This document shows, piece by piece, positions 36,331-45,798 of a stretch of 64,000 nucleotides of DNA (the stretch's first letter is position 1; each line of letters begins with the position of its first letter). Location of the stretch: NCBI GenBank assembly GCA_963774075.1, contig CAVZDP010000001.1, positions 1 to 64,000 on the forward strand. The letters run 5' to 3'. The position numbers and the translations under genes are program-made. The notes under the pieces were generated by a model. It had not been told where the DNA came from and searched no databases. It saw nothing but the letters and a program-made list of their open reading frames with translations. The stretch comes from JBBQNR01 sp963774075. GTDB lineage: Bacteria; Actinomycetota; Thermoleophilia; Solirubrobacterales; JBBDJG01.

Positions 36331-37323
36331 TCAGTCCCGGACGACGGCAGGCGACAGCGCCTTGGACAGAAGCTTGCGGGGGGAGCCGCTGCCGTCCGCA
36401 GAAACGACCCAGACGTCCGCTGACAGGCCGTACAGGACGTGGTCGTCGTCCAGCCACTCGACCTGGTCGTCGATGCCTCTTTTCTCCGCGAGGGGGGTAT
36501 CGTCCATCGTCGTCAGGTCCAGGACGTGGAAGCGCCACGTGTTCCCGATCTTCTTCTTGTAGGCGACGCGCTTGTTGTCGGGAGAGAGCGACGGACACTC
36601 GACGCCGCTCGCGATCACCCGCGCGGTGCGCGTCGGCTCGTCTCCTTCGATCAGATATCTCTCTCCGCCGGTACCGAGCGTCGCGTAGAACCGCCCGGGC
36701 TTCTTCGCGAACGTCACGCCCCAGAAGTTGAAGTCGACCTCCTTGAACCGCTTGCCGTTGCGCGTGACGCTGAAGTCCTTCTCCAGGTCAGCGAGCACGG
36801 TGCGCTTCTCCATGTCGATCAGGACGGTTTTGGTCGAGAAGCTGTCGTCAGCGTACGAGTGGCCCGTGACGAAACCTGTGGTCGCTCCGAGCTGCCCGTC
36901 CGGTGAGATCCGCGCTCGAATCGGGATTCCCGCGACCTTCAGCTCGTCGGTCGGCTTGAAATCGGAGTCCGTGATCGTGACCTTGTAGGAGTTTCCACCG
37001 ACGACGTTCTGCTGGTTGACGAGGCACAGTCCCTGCTCGGCGGCGAAGTAAACCCTCTCGCACACGAGGCCGGTGTTGACCCGCTTCCCGGGGTCGTCGA
37101 GTGGAGCCAGCGCCGCATGGGCGTACGTGCCGTCGCCGACACGGCCGCTCACGTTCTGGAACACGAGGTGCGGCTTGCGGCTCAGGACGCTGACCGCGCC
37201 CGTGTCAGCGGCTATCGAGTCGTCTCGCAGGGCAGCCCAGGCTACGTAGCCGCCGGCAGCCACCAGCATGGCGGCGACGATTGCGGCGAAGATCAGTCCA
37301 CGCGAGCGCGCGGGCCTACGCAT
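36331..37323 (-). CDS. Membrane-anchored beta-propeller-like protein
   Basis: A 330-residue protein from ATG 37323 (GAGAGGG upstream). A basic start and one membrane segment (GLIFAAIVAAMLVAAGGYVAWAAL) precede an extracytoplasmic region with TolB/PD40-like propeller blades. ASGVECPSLSPDNKRVAYKKK is the clearest, then QVEWLDDDHVLYGLSADVWVVSADGSG. The start overlaps the stop of the MFS gene by eight bases, so they are co-expressed. It is not the periplasmic TolB of Gram-negatives; the binding partner is unknown. Confidence 0.78.
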   Translation of the reverse strand: MRRPARSRGLIFAAIVAAMLVAAGGYVAWAALRDDSIAADTGAVSVLSRKPHLVFQNVSGRVGDGTYAHAALAPLDDPGKRVNTGLVCERVYFAAEQGLCLVNQQNVVGGNSYKVTITDSDFKPTDELKVAGIPIRARISPDGQLGATTGFVTGHSYADDSFSTKTVLIDMEKRTVLADLEKDFSVTRNGKRFKEVDFNFWGVTFAKKPGRFYATLGTGGERYLIEGDEPTRTARVIASGVECPSLSPDNKRVAYKKKIGNTWRFHVLDLTTMDDTPLAEKRGIDDQVEWLDDDHVLYGLSADVWVVSADGSGSPRKLLSKALSPAVVRD

Positions 37324-38797
37324 ATGCGGGAGCCCTCTCTCGCATTCTCGTGAACAGGAACGCGGCGAGTGCCATCGACAGTAGAAGGCCGATTCCAAAA
37401 CAGAGCACCGCCGTCTCGAGACCGAACAGGGTCCAGAGCGCGCCCAGGATCACCGACGCCAGCAGCCGCATGAGGCTCGTGACCGTCACGAGAAGAGCTA
37501 GGCCGCTCCCTATGAGCCTCCTCGGCAGGAGGGCGCTGGCCAGCGCCATGAGCACGCCGTCGGTGGCCGCGTAGTAGCAGCCGAGCAGCAACAGGTAGAC
37601 CGGGAGCGTCGCGATGCCTGCCGATGGGACGAGCAGCGACGCGTAGAGCGGCAGGAGAATCGCGTACCCGCCGACGAACACCCGCCCGCGCCCAAGACGA
37701 TCGGCCAGGCGACCGACGGGAACGGCCAGCACCATGTATGCGAGTGCACTCCCCATGAACAGCAGCGGCAGGAAGCGCTCGTCGAAGTCGAGGTGCCGCT
37801 GGAGCGCCAGGTACAGGAACCCGTCGCTGACCGTGAAGAGCGCGAGCGCGGCGCCGATAAGGATGAGCACCTGGAACTGCCGAGCGCGCAGCAGTCCAAA
37901 TGCGTCGCGAAGCGACGGCCGAGCGTCTTCGGGATGCTCGGGAGAAGCATCTTCGAAGGTCGCGGCAGCGGGGGGCGCCGCAGCGCGAGCAACCTCGTCC
38001 TCCCGACCCGCCGTAGGCCGGTTCTCCACGAACAGAACAAGGATGCTGAGACCGACGAGCGCAACGCAGAAGCTCACCACGAACACCGCGTCGAACGAGC
38101 GCGGCGCCAGCGCGAGCACCCCAAATGCAGCCAGCGGACCCAGCATCGCGCCCGCTGTGTCGAGCGCGCGGTGGACGCCGAAGGCGGTCGCGAGGTCCGA
38201 CGCGCTGCTGCTCAGCGAGATGAGCGCGTCACGGGGCGCGGTTCGCAATCCCTTGCCGATTCGATCCGCGACCACGATGCCGCTGATCGAGCCGAGCGTG
38301 TTGCCCACGGCGACAAAGCCGAGCTTGCAGAACGCCGAGATGCCGTAGCCGATGCCGGCCACCTCCTTGTGCCGGCGCCAGCGGTCTCCAACAAACCCGC
38401 CGCCGACCCGTACGAGCGCGGTCACCCCTTGATAGAGCCCGTCGACCACGCCGAACTGAAGCGGCGAGAGGCCCAGCCCGAACACCAGGTAGAGCGGCAG
38501 GATTGCCGCGACCATCTCGCTCGAGAGGTCGGTAAAGAGACTCACGAGGCCGAGCAGCACGACGTTCCGGCTGACCCGCGGCCAGCGCCTGCCTCGCCTC
38601 AGCGACCAGCGGCCTCTGAGCAGCTCACCTGTGCTCTCTGCTTGGTACACGCGCGCGAACCGCGACGACGGCCAAGGGAGGACGTTCACGCGGCTATGCC
38701 AGCTATCGGCATCTCTGGGGGTCCGGATTAGGATGCCGACCTCCCTGGGGAATTCGCCCAAGCTGCGCGTACCGCGGGTATCCCGCGGCCCAGGCAA
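37316..38797 (-). CDS. MFS transporter
   Basis: A protein of up to 493 residues. Transporter homology begins at about residue 75 (NVVLLGLVSLFTDLSSEMVAAILPLYL) and continues with DRIGKGLRTAPRDALIS, the signature of a YfkF/SetA-like MFS group. The loop between helices 6 and 7 is acidic and Ala/Pro-rich. The first 70 residues are Arg-rich and unlike a transporter, so the true start may be a GTG near 38650; no ribosome site decides. Coupled to the downstream propeller protein. Confidence 0.82.
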   Translation of the reverse strand: MPGPRDTRGTRSLGEFPREVGILIRTPRDADSWHSRVNVLPWPSSRFARVYQAESTGELLRGRWSLRRGRRWPRVSRNVVLLGLVSLFTDLSSEMVAAILPLYLVFGLGLSPLQFGVVDGLYQGVTALVRVGGGFVGDRWRRHKEVAGIGYGISAFCKLGFVAVGNTLGSISGIVVADRIGKGLRTAPRDALISLSSSASDLATAFGVHRALDTAGAMLGPLAAFGVLALAPRSFDAVFVVSFCVALVGLSILVLFVENRPTAGREDEVARAAAPPAAATFEDASPEHPEDARPSLRDAFGLLRARQFQVLILIGAALALFTVSDGFLYLALQRHLDFDERFLPLLFMGSALAYMVLAVPVGRLADRLGRGRVFVGGYAILLPLYASLLVPSAGIATLPVYLLLLGCYYAATDGVLMALASALLPRRLIGSGLALLVTVTSLMRLLASVILGALWTLFGLETAVLCFGIGLLLSMALAAFLFTRMRERAPAYA

Positions 38798-38812
38798 CGG
38801 GCGAAATCTTTC

Positions 38813-38842
38813 TTGACGGCCTATCCGTTTCCTGACTAGTCT
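38813..38842 (+). promoter_or_regulatory. Putative promoter of the secreted beta-helix protein
   Basis: TTGACG (38813-38818), 18 bases, TAGTCT (38837-38842), about 110 bases before ATG 38952. The TTGACG box is good and the -10 box is moderate. The long leader has no obvious riboswitch fold by eye. Confidence 0.4.
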
Positions 38843-38951
38843 GGCGTCGAGGCAGGGAGCCGGATGCTCCGTGGCCTCGAAGCACGGATAGCTGGATTCA
38901 CGCCCATGGCGGCGTGCCGGCCAGGGAAACGGCTAGCAGGGGAGCAAAGGA

Positions 38952-41900
38952 ATGCCTGTAGCGTGGCGAAGGGATTCGCGCGTGGCGAGGAATGCACTCG
39001 TCGCGGCTGTGTTTGCGGCAATGGCGACTTGCGTGATGTTGGTGATGGCCGCACGCTCCGAGGCCGCCACGTTCACCCCCGTGGCCGACTCTCACGTCCA
39101 CTCGGGTCATCCCACGACCAACTACGGCACTCGCGTGAGCCTCGAGACGGACGGCGATCCGATCAGGACCACCTACATGAAATTCAACGTCCAGGGCACC
39201 GGTCCCGTGAGCTCGGCGCGACTGCGGGTCTTCGTCGAGACGGAGAACACGACCGGATTCCAGGTCCACTCCGTCGCGGATACCAGCTGGACCGAGTCGG
39301 GTCTCAACTACAACAACGCCCCCGCCCTCGGCCCAGTCGTTTCTTCCTCGGGCCCGGTCGCGGCCAATAGCTGGTACAGCATCGACGTCTCCTCGCTCGT
39401 GTCGGACGAAGGCGTGGTCGGCTTCGCGCTCACCAGCCTGAGCTCGAGCTCCACCAACTACAGCAGCAAGGAGGGCCCCAATTCCCCGCAGCTGCTCGCT
39501 CCCGCTCCGCCCGCTGTCACCGAGTACGTGATCACCAGGGACGGGGACACCTACACCGCCACCCCGCAGAGCGAGGGCTCGACCTTCACCGGGACGATGA
39601 AGTTCGCGGTCGAGAACGCGATGCACGACCTCGATGGCTCGGGCGGCGGCACGATCACTTTCGGCGCCGGCATCTTCGACCTCGGCAACACCTGGCTCGA
39701 GCTTCGGGACATCCGAAACGTGACCTTCCAGGGTCAGGGGATGGACGCGACCGTGATCCAGAACGCCTCCGGCCTCGCCTCCGACACGGAGCCCTTCGAC
39801 GGCAGCACCACCCACTTCCTGACCATCCGTGACCTGCAGATCTTCGCGGGCGGGACCCTGCGGTCCACGAGCGATGCGATCGACCTCGACGGCGGCAACG
39901 ACGCCCTGATCGAGCGCGTCAAGATCACCGGTTCGCGCGCCCGTGGAATCGTCTTCGACGGCAAGGACATCGTCAACAGCGTGGTTCGAACCTCAGATCG
40001 CAACATCGTCCGCGACTGCGTGATCACGGGAGTGCCGAGCCACGGCATCGAGCTGCTGGCGGCGAACGAGAACCGCATCGAGGGATGCACGATCACCAAC
40101 GTCGCCGGGTATGGGATCCAGCTCAACAAGGCGTCGACCATCGCCGGCCAGCCGCACAAGAAGTCGAACGACAACGTGCTGATCCAGAACTACATCGACA
40201 ACTCGGGTTGGGACGGGATCGCGATCATCAGCGGCGACCGCAACGAGATCCTCGAGAACACGGTCCTGAACAGCTCCGACGACTCGTCGGGCCGCTCGGG
40301 AATCAGGATCATGATGGCCGACTCGATCCCCTGCGACGACAACGTCGTGACCGGCAACACGGCCACGGACAACCAAACGCCCAAGACGCAGACCTACGGC
40401 CTGTTCATCGCGAGCCCCCTGTGCAACCGGACCGTTGTGAGCGGCAACGACTTCAGCGGCAACCTCGGCGGGCCGATCCAGGACATGGGCACCGACACCC
40501 TCTACTCGCCAGCCGAGCTCTCGCTGACCAAAGTCGGCTCGGCCGACACCGTCAGGGTGGGCGAGGACGTCACCTACACGATCGACGTCGCCAACGGCGG
40601 GCCTTCGAGCGCCACCTCGGTGACCGTCACCGACATCCTGCCTGCCGGTCTGTCCCATGTCTCCGCCACGCCGTCACAGGGAAGCTGCTCGGAGGCGACC
40701 GGAACGGTCACCTGCGGCCTCGGCACGGTCGCCAGCTCCGCCTCGGCACAGGTCCAGATCGTCGCGCATGCAGAGAGCGCGGGCGAGATCACCAACACCG
40801 CGTCGGTGGCCGCTTCAGAGCCGGAGGGGAACACGGCGAACAACTCCGATCCCGCAGCGACGACGGTGAGCCCGGTCGCGGACCTGTCGATCGTCAAGTC
40901 CGACTCGCCCGACCCCGTGAGCGCCGGCTCCGACTTCACATACACGCTCGCCGTGGCGAACGCCGGGCCCTCGAGTGCGTCGGGAGTAACCGTGACCGAC
41001 TCGCTGCCGGCCGGCCTGACCTACCTCGGCGCGACGCCGTCACAGGGAAGCTGCTCGCAGGCTGCCGGAACGGTCACCTGCGGCCTCGGCACTCTCGCCA
41101 ACTCCGCCTCGGCACAGGTGCAGATCTTCGTCCGCCGCAACAACCCGGGACAGGTCACCAACACTGCATCGGTGAGCGGCGCGGACCACGATCCCAACTC
41201 GGTCGACAACAGCGACTCCGAGACCACGACAGTGAATCCGGCGGCGCCCTCCTATCCGCGCCCCGGCGGCGGAAGCCCGCTGAGCGTTCCGCTCGTGCCC
41301 GAATTTGCCGCCTGCACGCCGGAGAACCAGAACACCACCCACATCGGGCCGCTCGACGCCCCCGCCTGCACGCCGGCCGTTCATGACTCGGCGCTCACGA
41401 TCTCGGCCGTCGGCCGCGGCCAGGCATCGGCGCGCTTCAACGTGATCCCGGGCGACCTGTCGACCGCGGCCGACGAAGCCAACGTCGAGGTCCAGCTCTC
41501 GATCGCGGACGTGAAGCGTGCCAGCGACGGGGCCGACTACACCGGCAGTGTGGTCCTGGCCACCGCGCTGCGGATCACGGATCGCTCCAGTGGCCCCAAC
41601 GCGGATCAGCCGGCGACGGTCGAGGACATCGACTTCGGGTTGCCGACGAACTGCGTGGCAACGGCGAGCGTCGACAGAGGATCGAACTGCAACCTCCAGT
41701 CGACCACCGACTCGCTCGTGCCGGGTTTCGCGAAGGAGAGGTCGCGCGCGGTGATCTCGATGCTCTCGATCGAGGTGCTCGACGCGGGCACGGATGGCAT
41801 CCTCACGCCGGCTGTCGACCCGCTCGGCCAGGGTTGCCCACCCACCTGTGGGAGCGGCGACGAGAAGGTCTTCCTGCGCCAGGGCGTTTTCGCTCCTTAG
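38952..41900 (+). CDS. Secreted right-handed beta-helix protein with DUF11 repeats
   Basis: A 982-residue exported protein. Signal peptide: ALVAAVFAAMATCVMLVMAARSEA. Residues about 40-170 look like a DNRLRE/CBM96 beta-sandwich (TFTPVADSHVHSGHPTTNYGTR). Residues about 215-520 are a parallel beta-helix with many N-x-I-x-x-N rungs (ENRIEGCTITNVAGYGI, RNEILENTVLNSS). Two DUF11 domains follow (about 523-643 and 645-763; LSIVKSDSPDPVSAGSDFTYTL), then a C-terminal beta-rich region of about 200 residues. Carbohydrate lyase or hydrolase activity is possible for such helices but no catalytic set was identified. GGGAGCAAAGGA precedes the ATG. Confidence 0.82.
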   Translation: MPVAWRRDSRVARNALVAAVFAAMATCVMLVMAARSEAATFTPVADSHVHSGHPTTNYGTRVSLETDGDPIRTTYMKFNVQGTGPVSSARLRVFVETENTTGFQVHSVADTSWTESGLNYNNAPALGPVVSSSGPVAANSWYSIDVSSLVSDEGVVGFALTSLSSSSTNYSSKEGPNSPQLLAPAPPAVTEYVITRDGDTYTATPQSEGSTFTGTMKFAVENAMHDLDGSGGGTITFGAGIFDLGNTWLELRDIRNVTFQGQGMDATVIQNASGLASDTEPFDGSTTHFLTIRDLQIFAGGTLRSTSDAIDLDGGNDALIERVKITGSRARGIVFDGKDIVNSVVRTSDRNIVRDCVITGVPSHGIELLAANENRIEGCTITNVAGYGIQLNKASTIAGQPHKKSNDNVLIQNYIDNSGWDGIAIISGDRNEILENTVLNSSDDSSGRSGIRIMMADSIPCDDNVVTGNTATDNQTPKTQTYGLFIASPLCNRTVVSGNDFSGNLGGPIQDMGTDTLYSPAELSLTKVGSADTVRVGEDVTYTIDVANGGPSSATSVTVTDILPAGLSHVSATPSQGSCSEATGTVTCGLGTVASSASAQVQIVAHAESAGEITNTASVAASEPEGNTANNSDPAATTVSPVADLSIVKSDSPDPVSAGSDFTYTLAVANAGPSSASGVTVTDSLPAGLTYLGATPSQGSCSQAAGTVTCGLGTLANSASAQVQIFVRRNNPGQVTNTASVSGADHDPNSVDNSDSETTTVNPAAPSYPRPGGGSPLSVPLVPEFAACTPENQNTTHIGPLDAPACTPAVHDSALTISAVGRGQASARFNVIPGDLSTAADEANVEVQLSIADVKRASDGADYTGSVVLATALRITDRSSGPNADQPATVEDIDFGLPTNCVATASVDRGSNCNLQSTTDSLVPGFAKERSRAVISMLSIEVLDAGTDGILTPAVDPLGQGCPPTCGSGDEKVFLRQGVFAP
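40668..41126 (+). repeat. Near-identical DNA repeat inside the two DUF11 domains
   Basis: A segment of about 93 bases at 40668-40760 recurs at 41034-41126 with few differences (for example the shared start ACGCCGTCACAGGGAAGCTG). It lies 366 bases downstream, the length of one DUF11 domain. The flanking domain sequence is less similar, which suggests recent gene conversion or expansion limited to this part. Confidence 0.75.
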
Positions 41901-41931
41901 CCGCAGCCGAATTCCCGAGGCGCATTCGACA

Positions 41932-42885
41932 ATGAAGTGCGGAAAGAAGTCTTCGGTCCGCGCAGCGGTGGCACTCGTCAGCACGGCGATCCTGCTGACC
42001 CTGCCCACGACCGCCGGCGCATCGTCGAGCGCCTCGTTCGACGATCCGATCGGGGACACGACCTACTACGCGCCCGACCTGGGCGCCACGACCGTGACGG
42101 TCGGCGACGATCAGACGGTCGCCCTCGATACGCGCATCGTGCCGCGGCCGCCCGCCTACTGGGGCGGCTGCGCCTACAAGGTGGGCTTCTTCCCCTACGA
42201 GACCTGCGTGCCGGCCAACATGAACGTCACCTGGTACTTCGACTTCGACAGCAGCGCGGGAAGCGTCGTCGATGACGGCGCCGACGCGAAGGTGACCGCG
42301 GTTCCGAGCAGGGGCCAGACCTTCTGGGAGAGCAGCCACTGGGATACGGCGAACGGGAAGTTCTCCGCCGGCGCGAAGCCGTCCGCGGCCGAGGACGCCG
42401 GCGGTGTGCGCTGGAGCCTGCGGCTTGCGGACCTCGGGATACCGACGCCCGCGGCGGTGCGGGTTTGGGCCGTGTCTCTCTACAAGTCCTACAACGGGCT
42501 CGGCGTTCTCCTGAACTACTCCGACACGGCCGGCCCGGGCACGATCCGCATCCCGGGAGCGCCGGGAACGCCTGACGCTGGGCCCTCCTGTGAGCGGGCG
42601 ACCGCCAAGGTCAACCGCATCCAGCGCAAGATCCGCGCCGCCGCCAGGCAGGCGGCGAAGGGCAGCCGTTCGGCTCAGAGGCGGCTCGCGCGCCTCCGTG
42701 CTCAGCGGAAACGCGCGCTCAGAAAGATGAAGCGCAGGTGCGGGGCGCCGGTCAAGGGAGCTCCGCCTGCCGCTGCCCCGCCGGGCTGCCGGCTCGTGAC
42801 CAAGACCGTCCTCAAGCAGGAGGGCATCGGCATCTACGCGAAGTGGGTGCTGAAGCCCGAGGTCGTGGTCGAGTGCACGAACTGA
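41932..42885 (+). CDS. Secreted protein with Arg/Lys-rich C-terminal region
   Basis: A 317-residue exported protein. Signal peptide: VRAAVALVSTAILLTLPTTAGASS. Residues about 30-210 form a beta-rich domain (DDPIGDTTYYAPDLGATTVTVGDDQTVALDTRI), similar in character to DOMON/CBM9-like domains. Residues about 225-275 are highly basic (RKIRAAARQAAKG, RRLARLRAQRKRALRKMKRR), and such tails recur in secreted proteins of these actinobacteria. ATG 41932 is chosen because the signal starts there. It lies 31 bases after the beta-helix gene. No enzymatic motif seen. Confidence 0.75.
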   Translation: MKCGKKSSVRAAVALVSTAILLTLPTTAGASSSASFDDPIGDTTYYAPDLGATTVTVGDDQTVALDTRIVPRPPAYWGGCAYKVGFFPYETCVPANMNVTWYFDFDSSAGSVVDDGADAKVTAVPSRGQTFWESSHWDTANGKFSAGAKPSAAEDAGGVRWSLRLADLGIPTPAAVRVWAVSLYKSYNGLGVLLNYSDTAGPGTIRIPGAPGTPDAGPSCERATAKVNRIQRKIRAAARQAAKGSRSAQRRLARLRAQRKRALRKMKRRCGAPVKGAPPAAAPPGCRLVTKTVLKQEGIGIYAKWVLKPEVVVECTN

Positions 42886-42886
42886 A

Positions 42887-43615
42887 CTAGTTCGTCAGGC
42901 GGATCGTTCGCTTCCGGGTCGTCCGCTTTCCCGCGCTGTCCTGAGCGGTGACCGTGACCTTCGCCCGCAGCCGCTTGCGCCTCAGTCCTCGCTTCACCGC
43001 CCGCAGCGACTTCGTCGCAAGCTTCAGCCGAAGCTTCACGGCGGCGTTCGGTGACACCGCGCGAGTCACCCGCTTGAACCTGTGGACCTTCGCCGCCCCG
43101 GGCACGTTGACGCTCCCCGTGGCGGTCAGCGCGCCAGCTTCGTTCATCGAGGCCCTCACGTAGAGCTTGTCCACGTCCTGGGTGGACGGGCCGCTCAGCG
43201 AGGAGACCGGCTCGGCATTCCCTGGATTCGCCGACGGGGGACCGCCCGCCCCGGGCGGAGACGAGGGCGGAGAGCCGCCGCCGCTCGCGTTGACGACCAC
43301 AGTGCCCGACATGCCGCTCCCACCGTGGAGCTCGCAGCGGTAGCCGTACGTGCCCGTCTGCTGGAACGTGCGCGAGACCGACCACATCATGGACGACGGC
43401 ATCATCGGCATGTCGAACGAGCCGTCGTCGAAATGCACGTTGTGGTTGCCGCCGGCGTTGTTCCAAGTGACGCTCTCGCCCTGCACGATCGTGACCTGCT
43501 TGTCAACGAACGACGGAGATGGAGTCGATGTCGCCGAGACGGTCTGGTTGGCGGCGAACGCCGGTGCGCAGCCGAGCAACAGCCCGACGAGCGAGATGAT
43601 TCCCACTTGAAGCAT
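42887..43615 (-). CDS. Secreted cupredoxin (plastocyanin/azurin-like)
   Basis: A 242-residue exported copper protein. After the signal peptide (VGIISLVGLLLGCAPAFA) comes a type-1 copper domain. The first His ligand is in GGNHNVHFDDG, and the Cys-His-Met set is in YGYRCELHGGSGMSG. A Pro/Gly/Ser linker follows, then a basic C-terminal domain (KLRLKLATKSLRAVKRGLRRKRLRAKVTV) like that of the convergent neighbour. ATG 43615 is taken although the frame is open to 43897, because the signal starts there. It probably carries electrons or copper outside the membrane. Confidence 0.85.
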   Translation of the reverse strand: MLQVGIISLVGLLLGCAPAFAANQTVSATSTPSPSFVDKQVTIVQGESVTWNNAGGNHNVHFDDGSFDMPMMPSSMMWSVSRTFQQTGTYGYRCELHGGSGMSGTVVVNASGGGSPPSSPPGAGGPPSANPGNAEPVSSLSGPSTQDVDKLYVRASMNEAGALTATGSVNVPGAAKVHRFKRVTRAVSPNAAVKLRLKLATKSLRAVKRGLRRKRLRAKVTVTAQDSAGKRTTRKRTIRLTN

Positions 43616-43673
43616 CGAGTGATACGCATACTCCTGGATCTCCGGAGCCTTGTCGACAGCTACGATCCTGCCG

Positions 43674-43913
43674 ATGCTTGCCGGTAGCCGCATGCTCTGG
43701 AGTCGCGTTCCCTGGGTGAGGGTCTGGGCAGTTGGCGTCTGGCTGGCGAGACAGGGCCGGGACCGGCTTCGCAGGAATCTCGATGAGAGCGAGCGGCGGG
43801 AGCTGATGACTCTGATGCGAAAGTCGAAGGGGCGGCCCGGCAACCTCACGAAGAAGGAACAGCAGCGGTTCCGTGCCCTGGTGGGCAAAGCCGCCACCGG
43901 CGCGCGCGACTGA
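43674..43913 (+). CDS. Small basic protein, unknown function
   Basis: A 79-residue protein from ATG 43674. A hydrophobic-aromatic N-terminus (MLWSRVPWVRVWAVGVWLA) precedes a charged helical tail LDESERRELMTLMRKSKGRPGNLTKKEQQRFRALVGKA. The RKSKGRPGNLT-x-x-E-x-x-R-x-R pattern looks conserved-hypothetical in style. The start is uncertain (TTG 43650 or ATG 43692 are possible). It is divergent from the cupredoxin gene and ends three bases before the convergent TetR gene. Confidence 0.6.
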   Translation: MLAGSRMLWSRVPWVRVWAVGVWLARQGRDRLRRNLDESERRELMTLMRKSKGRPGNLTKKEQQRFRALVGKAATGARD

Positions 43914-43916
43914 AGC

Positions 43917-44537
43917 TCAGGCTTCGGCGAGCGGCACCTTCTCGAGCTCGGTCCCCGTCGCGACGCTCGCGTAGCGGAGGAGGATGCTCTCTGCCGCCGC
44001 GCTGTCGAGGCCGGGGTGCTGAATCACCACCTGCAACCCGAGCCCGTCCTCGAGCGCGACGAGCCCGCGGGCGAGCGTCTCCGCGGAGCCGCCCAGCTCG
44101 AAGCTGCCCTGCGCGACTCCGGACTCGAGCACGTATTGGTAGAGCAGCGCCTGGCGGTCGAAGAAGGACGAGCTCATGACCGCGAAGGCCGGGCTCGAGC
44201 TCGTGAAGGCGTCGAGCTCGTAGAGCAGGCGGCTCTCCTCGTCGTCCGGGCCCGTCGGAACGCCGAGGTGGATCGCGAGGCGAAGCTGGCGGGCCGGGTC
44301 CCCGAGCTGCCTCACCCGTTTTGAGCGACGCTCCGTGTAGCGCTCGATGGCGTCGCGCGAGACCTCCATCATCAGCTCGTCGATGCGCGGGTAGTAGTAG
44401 AGGACCGAGCTGGGAGCAATCCCGGCGCGCTCGGCGATGTCCTTCACGCGCATCCCGATCGCGCCACGCTCGAGCAGCACGTGGCGGCTGGCGCGGGCGA
44501 GCTGCTCGCGCCTGGAGGCCTGATCTTTGCGCCTCAT
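43917..44537 (-). CDS. TetR-family transcriptional repressor
   Basis: A 206-residue regulator. The N-terminal HTH is MRVKDIAERAGIAPSSVLYYYPRIDELMMEV, and the ligand-binding domain is all-helical. It is divergent from an orphan PotD-like lipoprotein and an inverted repeat lies in the shared promoter region, so it probably controls both itself and that gene. The ligand is unknown; polyamines are a guess from context only. Confidence 0.9.
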   Translation of the reverse strand: MRRKDQASRREQLARASRHVLLERGAIGMRVKDIAERAGIAPSSVLYYYPRIDELMMEVSRDAIERYTERRSKRVRQLGDPARQLRLAIHLGVPTGPDDEESRLLYELDAFTSSSPAFAVMSSSFFDRQALLYQYVLESGVAQGSFELGGSAETLARGLVALEDGLGLQVVIQHPGLDSAAAESILLRYASVATGTELEKVPLAEA

Positions 44538-44544
44538 GTTTGAA

Positions 44545-44563
44545 GGCTATTCGATGAATAACC
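44545..44563. promoter_or_regulatory. Putative TetR operator
   Basis: GGCTATTC-GAT-GAATAACC forms an inverted repeat with seven of eight arm positions paired. It is eight bases upstream of the TetR start codon and about 75 bases before the divergent lipoprotein gene, a typical operator site. Confidence 0.5.
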
Positions 44564-44638
44564 GGATCGCCAGTGCCTTGCCAGTACCGGCGAAGCGCGA
44601 TATCTTCGAACTCCGTTCGGCAATAGGGAGGAGTGGAG

Positions 44639-45772
44639 ATGCGTCTCAGAAAGCTGGTCCCCGCCGTCATCGCGCTGGCCCTGGCCGCGCTCGCCGCGGG
44701 ATGTGGAGGTGACGACGACGGAGCATCCGGCAATGAGGGACCGGTGGTCCCGAAGGGGGACGTGAACGGCAGTTTCACATTCTCGAACTGGCCCTACTAC
44801 ATCGACCCCGGCAAGAAGGGGACGCTCGCCGACTTCGAGCGCGACACTGGAGTGAAGGTCAAGTACGTCGAGGACATCAACGACAACGTCGAGTTCTTCG
44901 GGAAGCTCCGCCCGCAGCTCGAGCGCGGGGACTCGGGCAACCGCAGTCTCATCACGGTCAGCGACTGGCTCGCCGCGCGCATGTACGCCCTCGGCTATCT
45001 CCAGCGGTTCGACTATTCCCAGCTCCCGAACGTCGAGAAGAACCTGATCCCGAACCTCCGCAACCCCGTGGCCGACCCGGAGCGCAAGTTCACGGTTCCA
45101 TGGCAGAGCGGGATCACGGGGCTCATCGTGCGCACCGACAAGGCACCCGACGTGGACGAGATCAAGGATCTCTTCGACCCGAAGTACAAGGGCAAGGTGA
45201 CCTTGCTGTCGGAGCTTCGCGACACGGCCCCCATGACATTGAAGAGCATGGGCATCGACCCCGACGAGGCGACCACCGAGCAGTGGCTCGCGGCTGTCGA
45301 CAAGGTGAAGAAGGCGGCCGACTCGGGGCAGATCCGGCGCTTCACGGGCAACGACTACATCCGCGACCTGCCGAAGGGCGACGCGTACATTTCGCTCGGC
45401 TGGGCCGGCGACGCGGTGCAGCTCCAGCGAGACAACCCGAACATCAAGTTCGTGATGCCGAAGGAGGGCTGCATGCTGTGGTCCACGAGCCTGGAGATCC
45501 CCGTCGGTGCGCCAAACCCGCAGGCCGCGCAAGCATTCATCAACTACGTCTACGACCCCGACGTCCAGGCCGACATCGCGGAGTACATCAACTACGTGAC
45601 CCCGGTGAAGGGCGTGAAGGAGATCCTGCGCAAGCGCGACCCGAAGCTGGCCGAGAACCAGCTGATCTTCCCAAGCACCGAGTTCACGAAGAACTGCACG
45701 TTCGAGCCGGTGCTCGGAGGCGAGCAGGGCCAAGAGGTGACGGAGGCGTTCGAGAGGGCGATCGGGAACTGA
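44639..45772 (+). CDS. PotD-like (polyamine-type) substrate-binding lipoprotein, orphan
   Basis: A 377-residue extracellular binding protein. The lipoprotein signal is VIALALAALAAGCGGDDD. The mature start FTFSNWPYYIDPGKKGTLADFERDTGVKVKYVEDIND and later FTVPWQSGITGLIVRTDK, YISLGWAGDAVQL and the end region NYVTPVKGVKEIL match spermidine/putrescine-binding proteins. ATG 44639 is preferred over GTG 44633 because GGAGG lies seven bases before it. No ATPase or permease gene adjoins it, so its transporter partners must lie elsewhere. A nitrilase gene follows after 26 bases. Confidence 0.85.
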   Translation: MRLRKLVPAVIALALAALAAGCGGDDDGASGNEGPVVPKGDVNGSFTFSNWPYYIDPGKKGTLADFERDTGVKVKYVEDINDNVEFFGKLRPQLERGDSGNRSLITVSDWLAARMYALGYLQRFDYSQLPNVEKNLIPNLRNPVADPERKFTVPWQSGITGLIVRTDKAPDVDEIKDLFDPKYKGKVTLLSELRDTAPMTLKSMGIDPDEATTEQWLAAVDKVKKAADSGQIRRFTGNDYIRDLPKGDAYISLGWAGDAVQLQRDNPNIKFVMPKEGCMLWSTSLEIPVGAPNPQAAQAFINYVYDPDVQADIAEYINYVTPVKGVKEILRKRDPKLAENQLIFPSTEFTKNCTFEPVLGGEQGQEVTEAFERAIGN

Positions 45773-45798
45773 CCCGCGCCGGCCCCGAGGCGTAGCCA

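Noticed and set aside
40668..41126. CRISPR-like repeat
   Set aside because: Only two units, 366 bases apart, both in frame inside DUF11 domains; this is a protein repeat.
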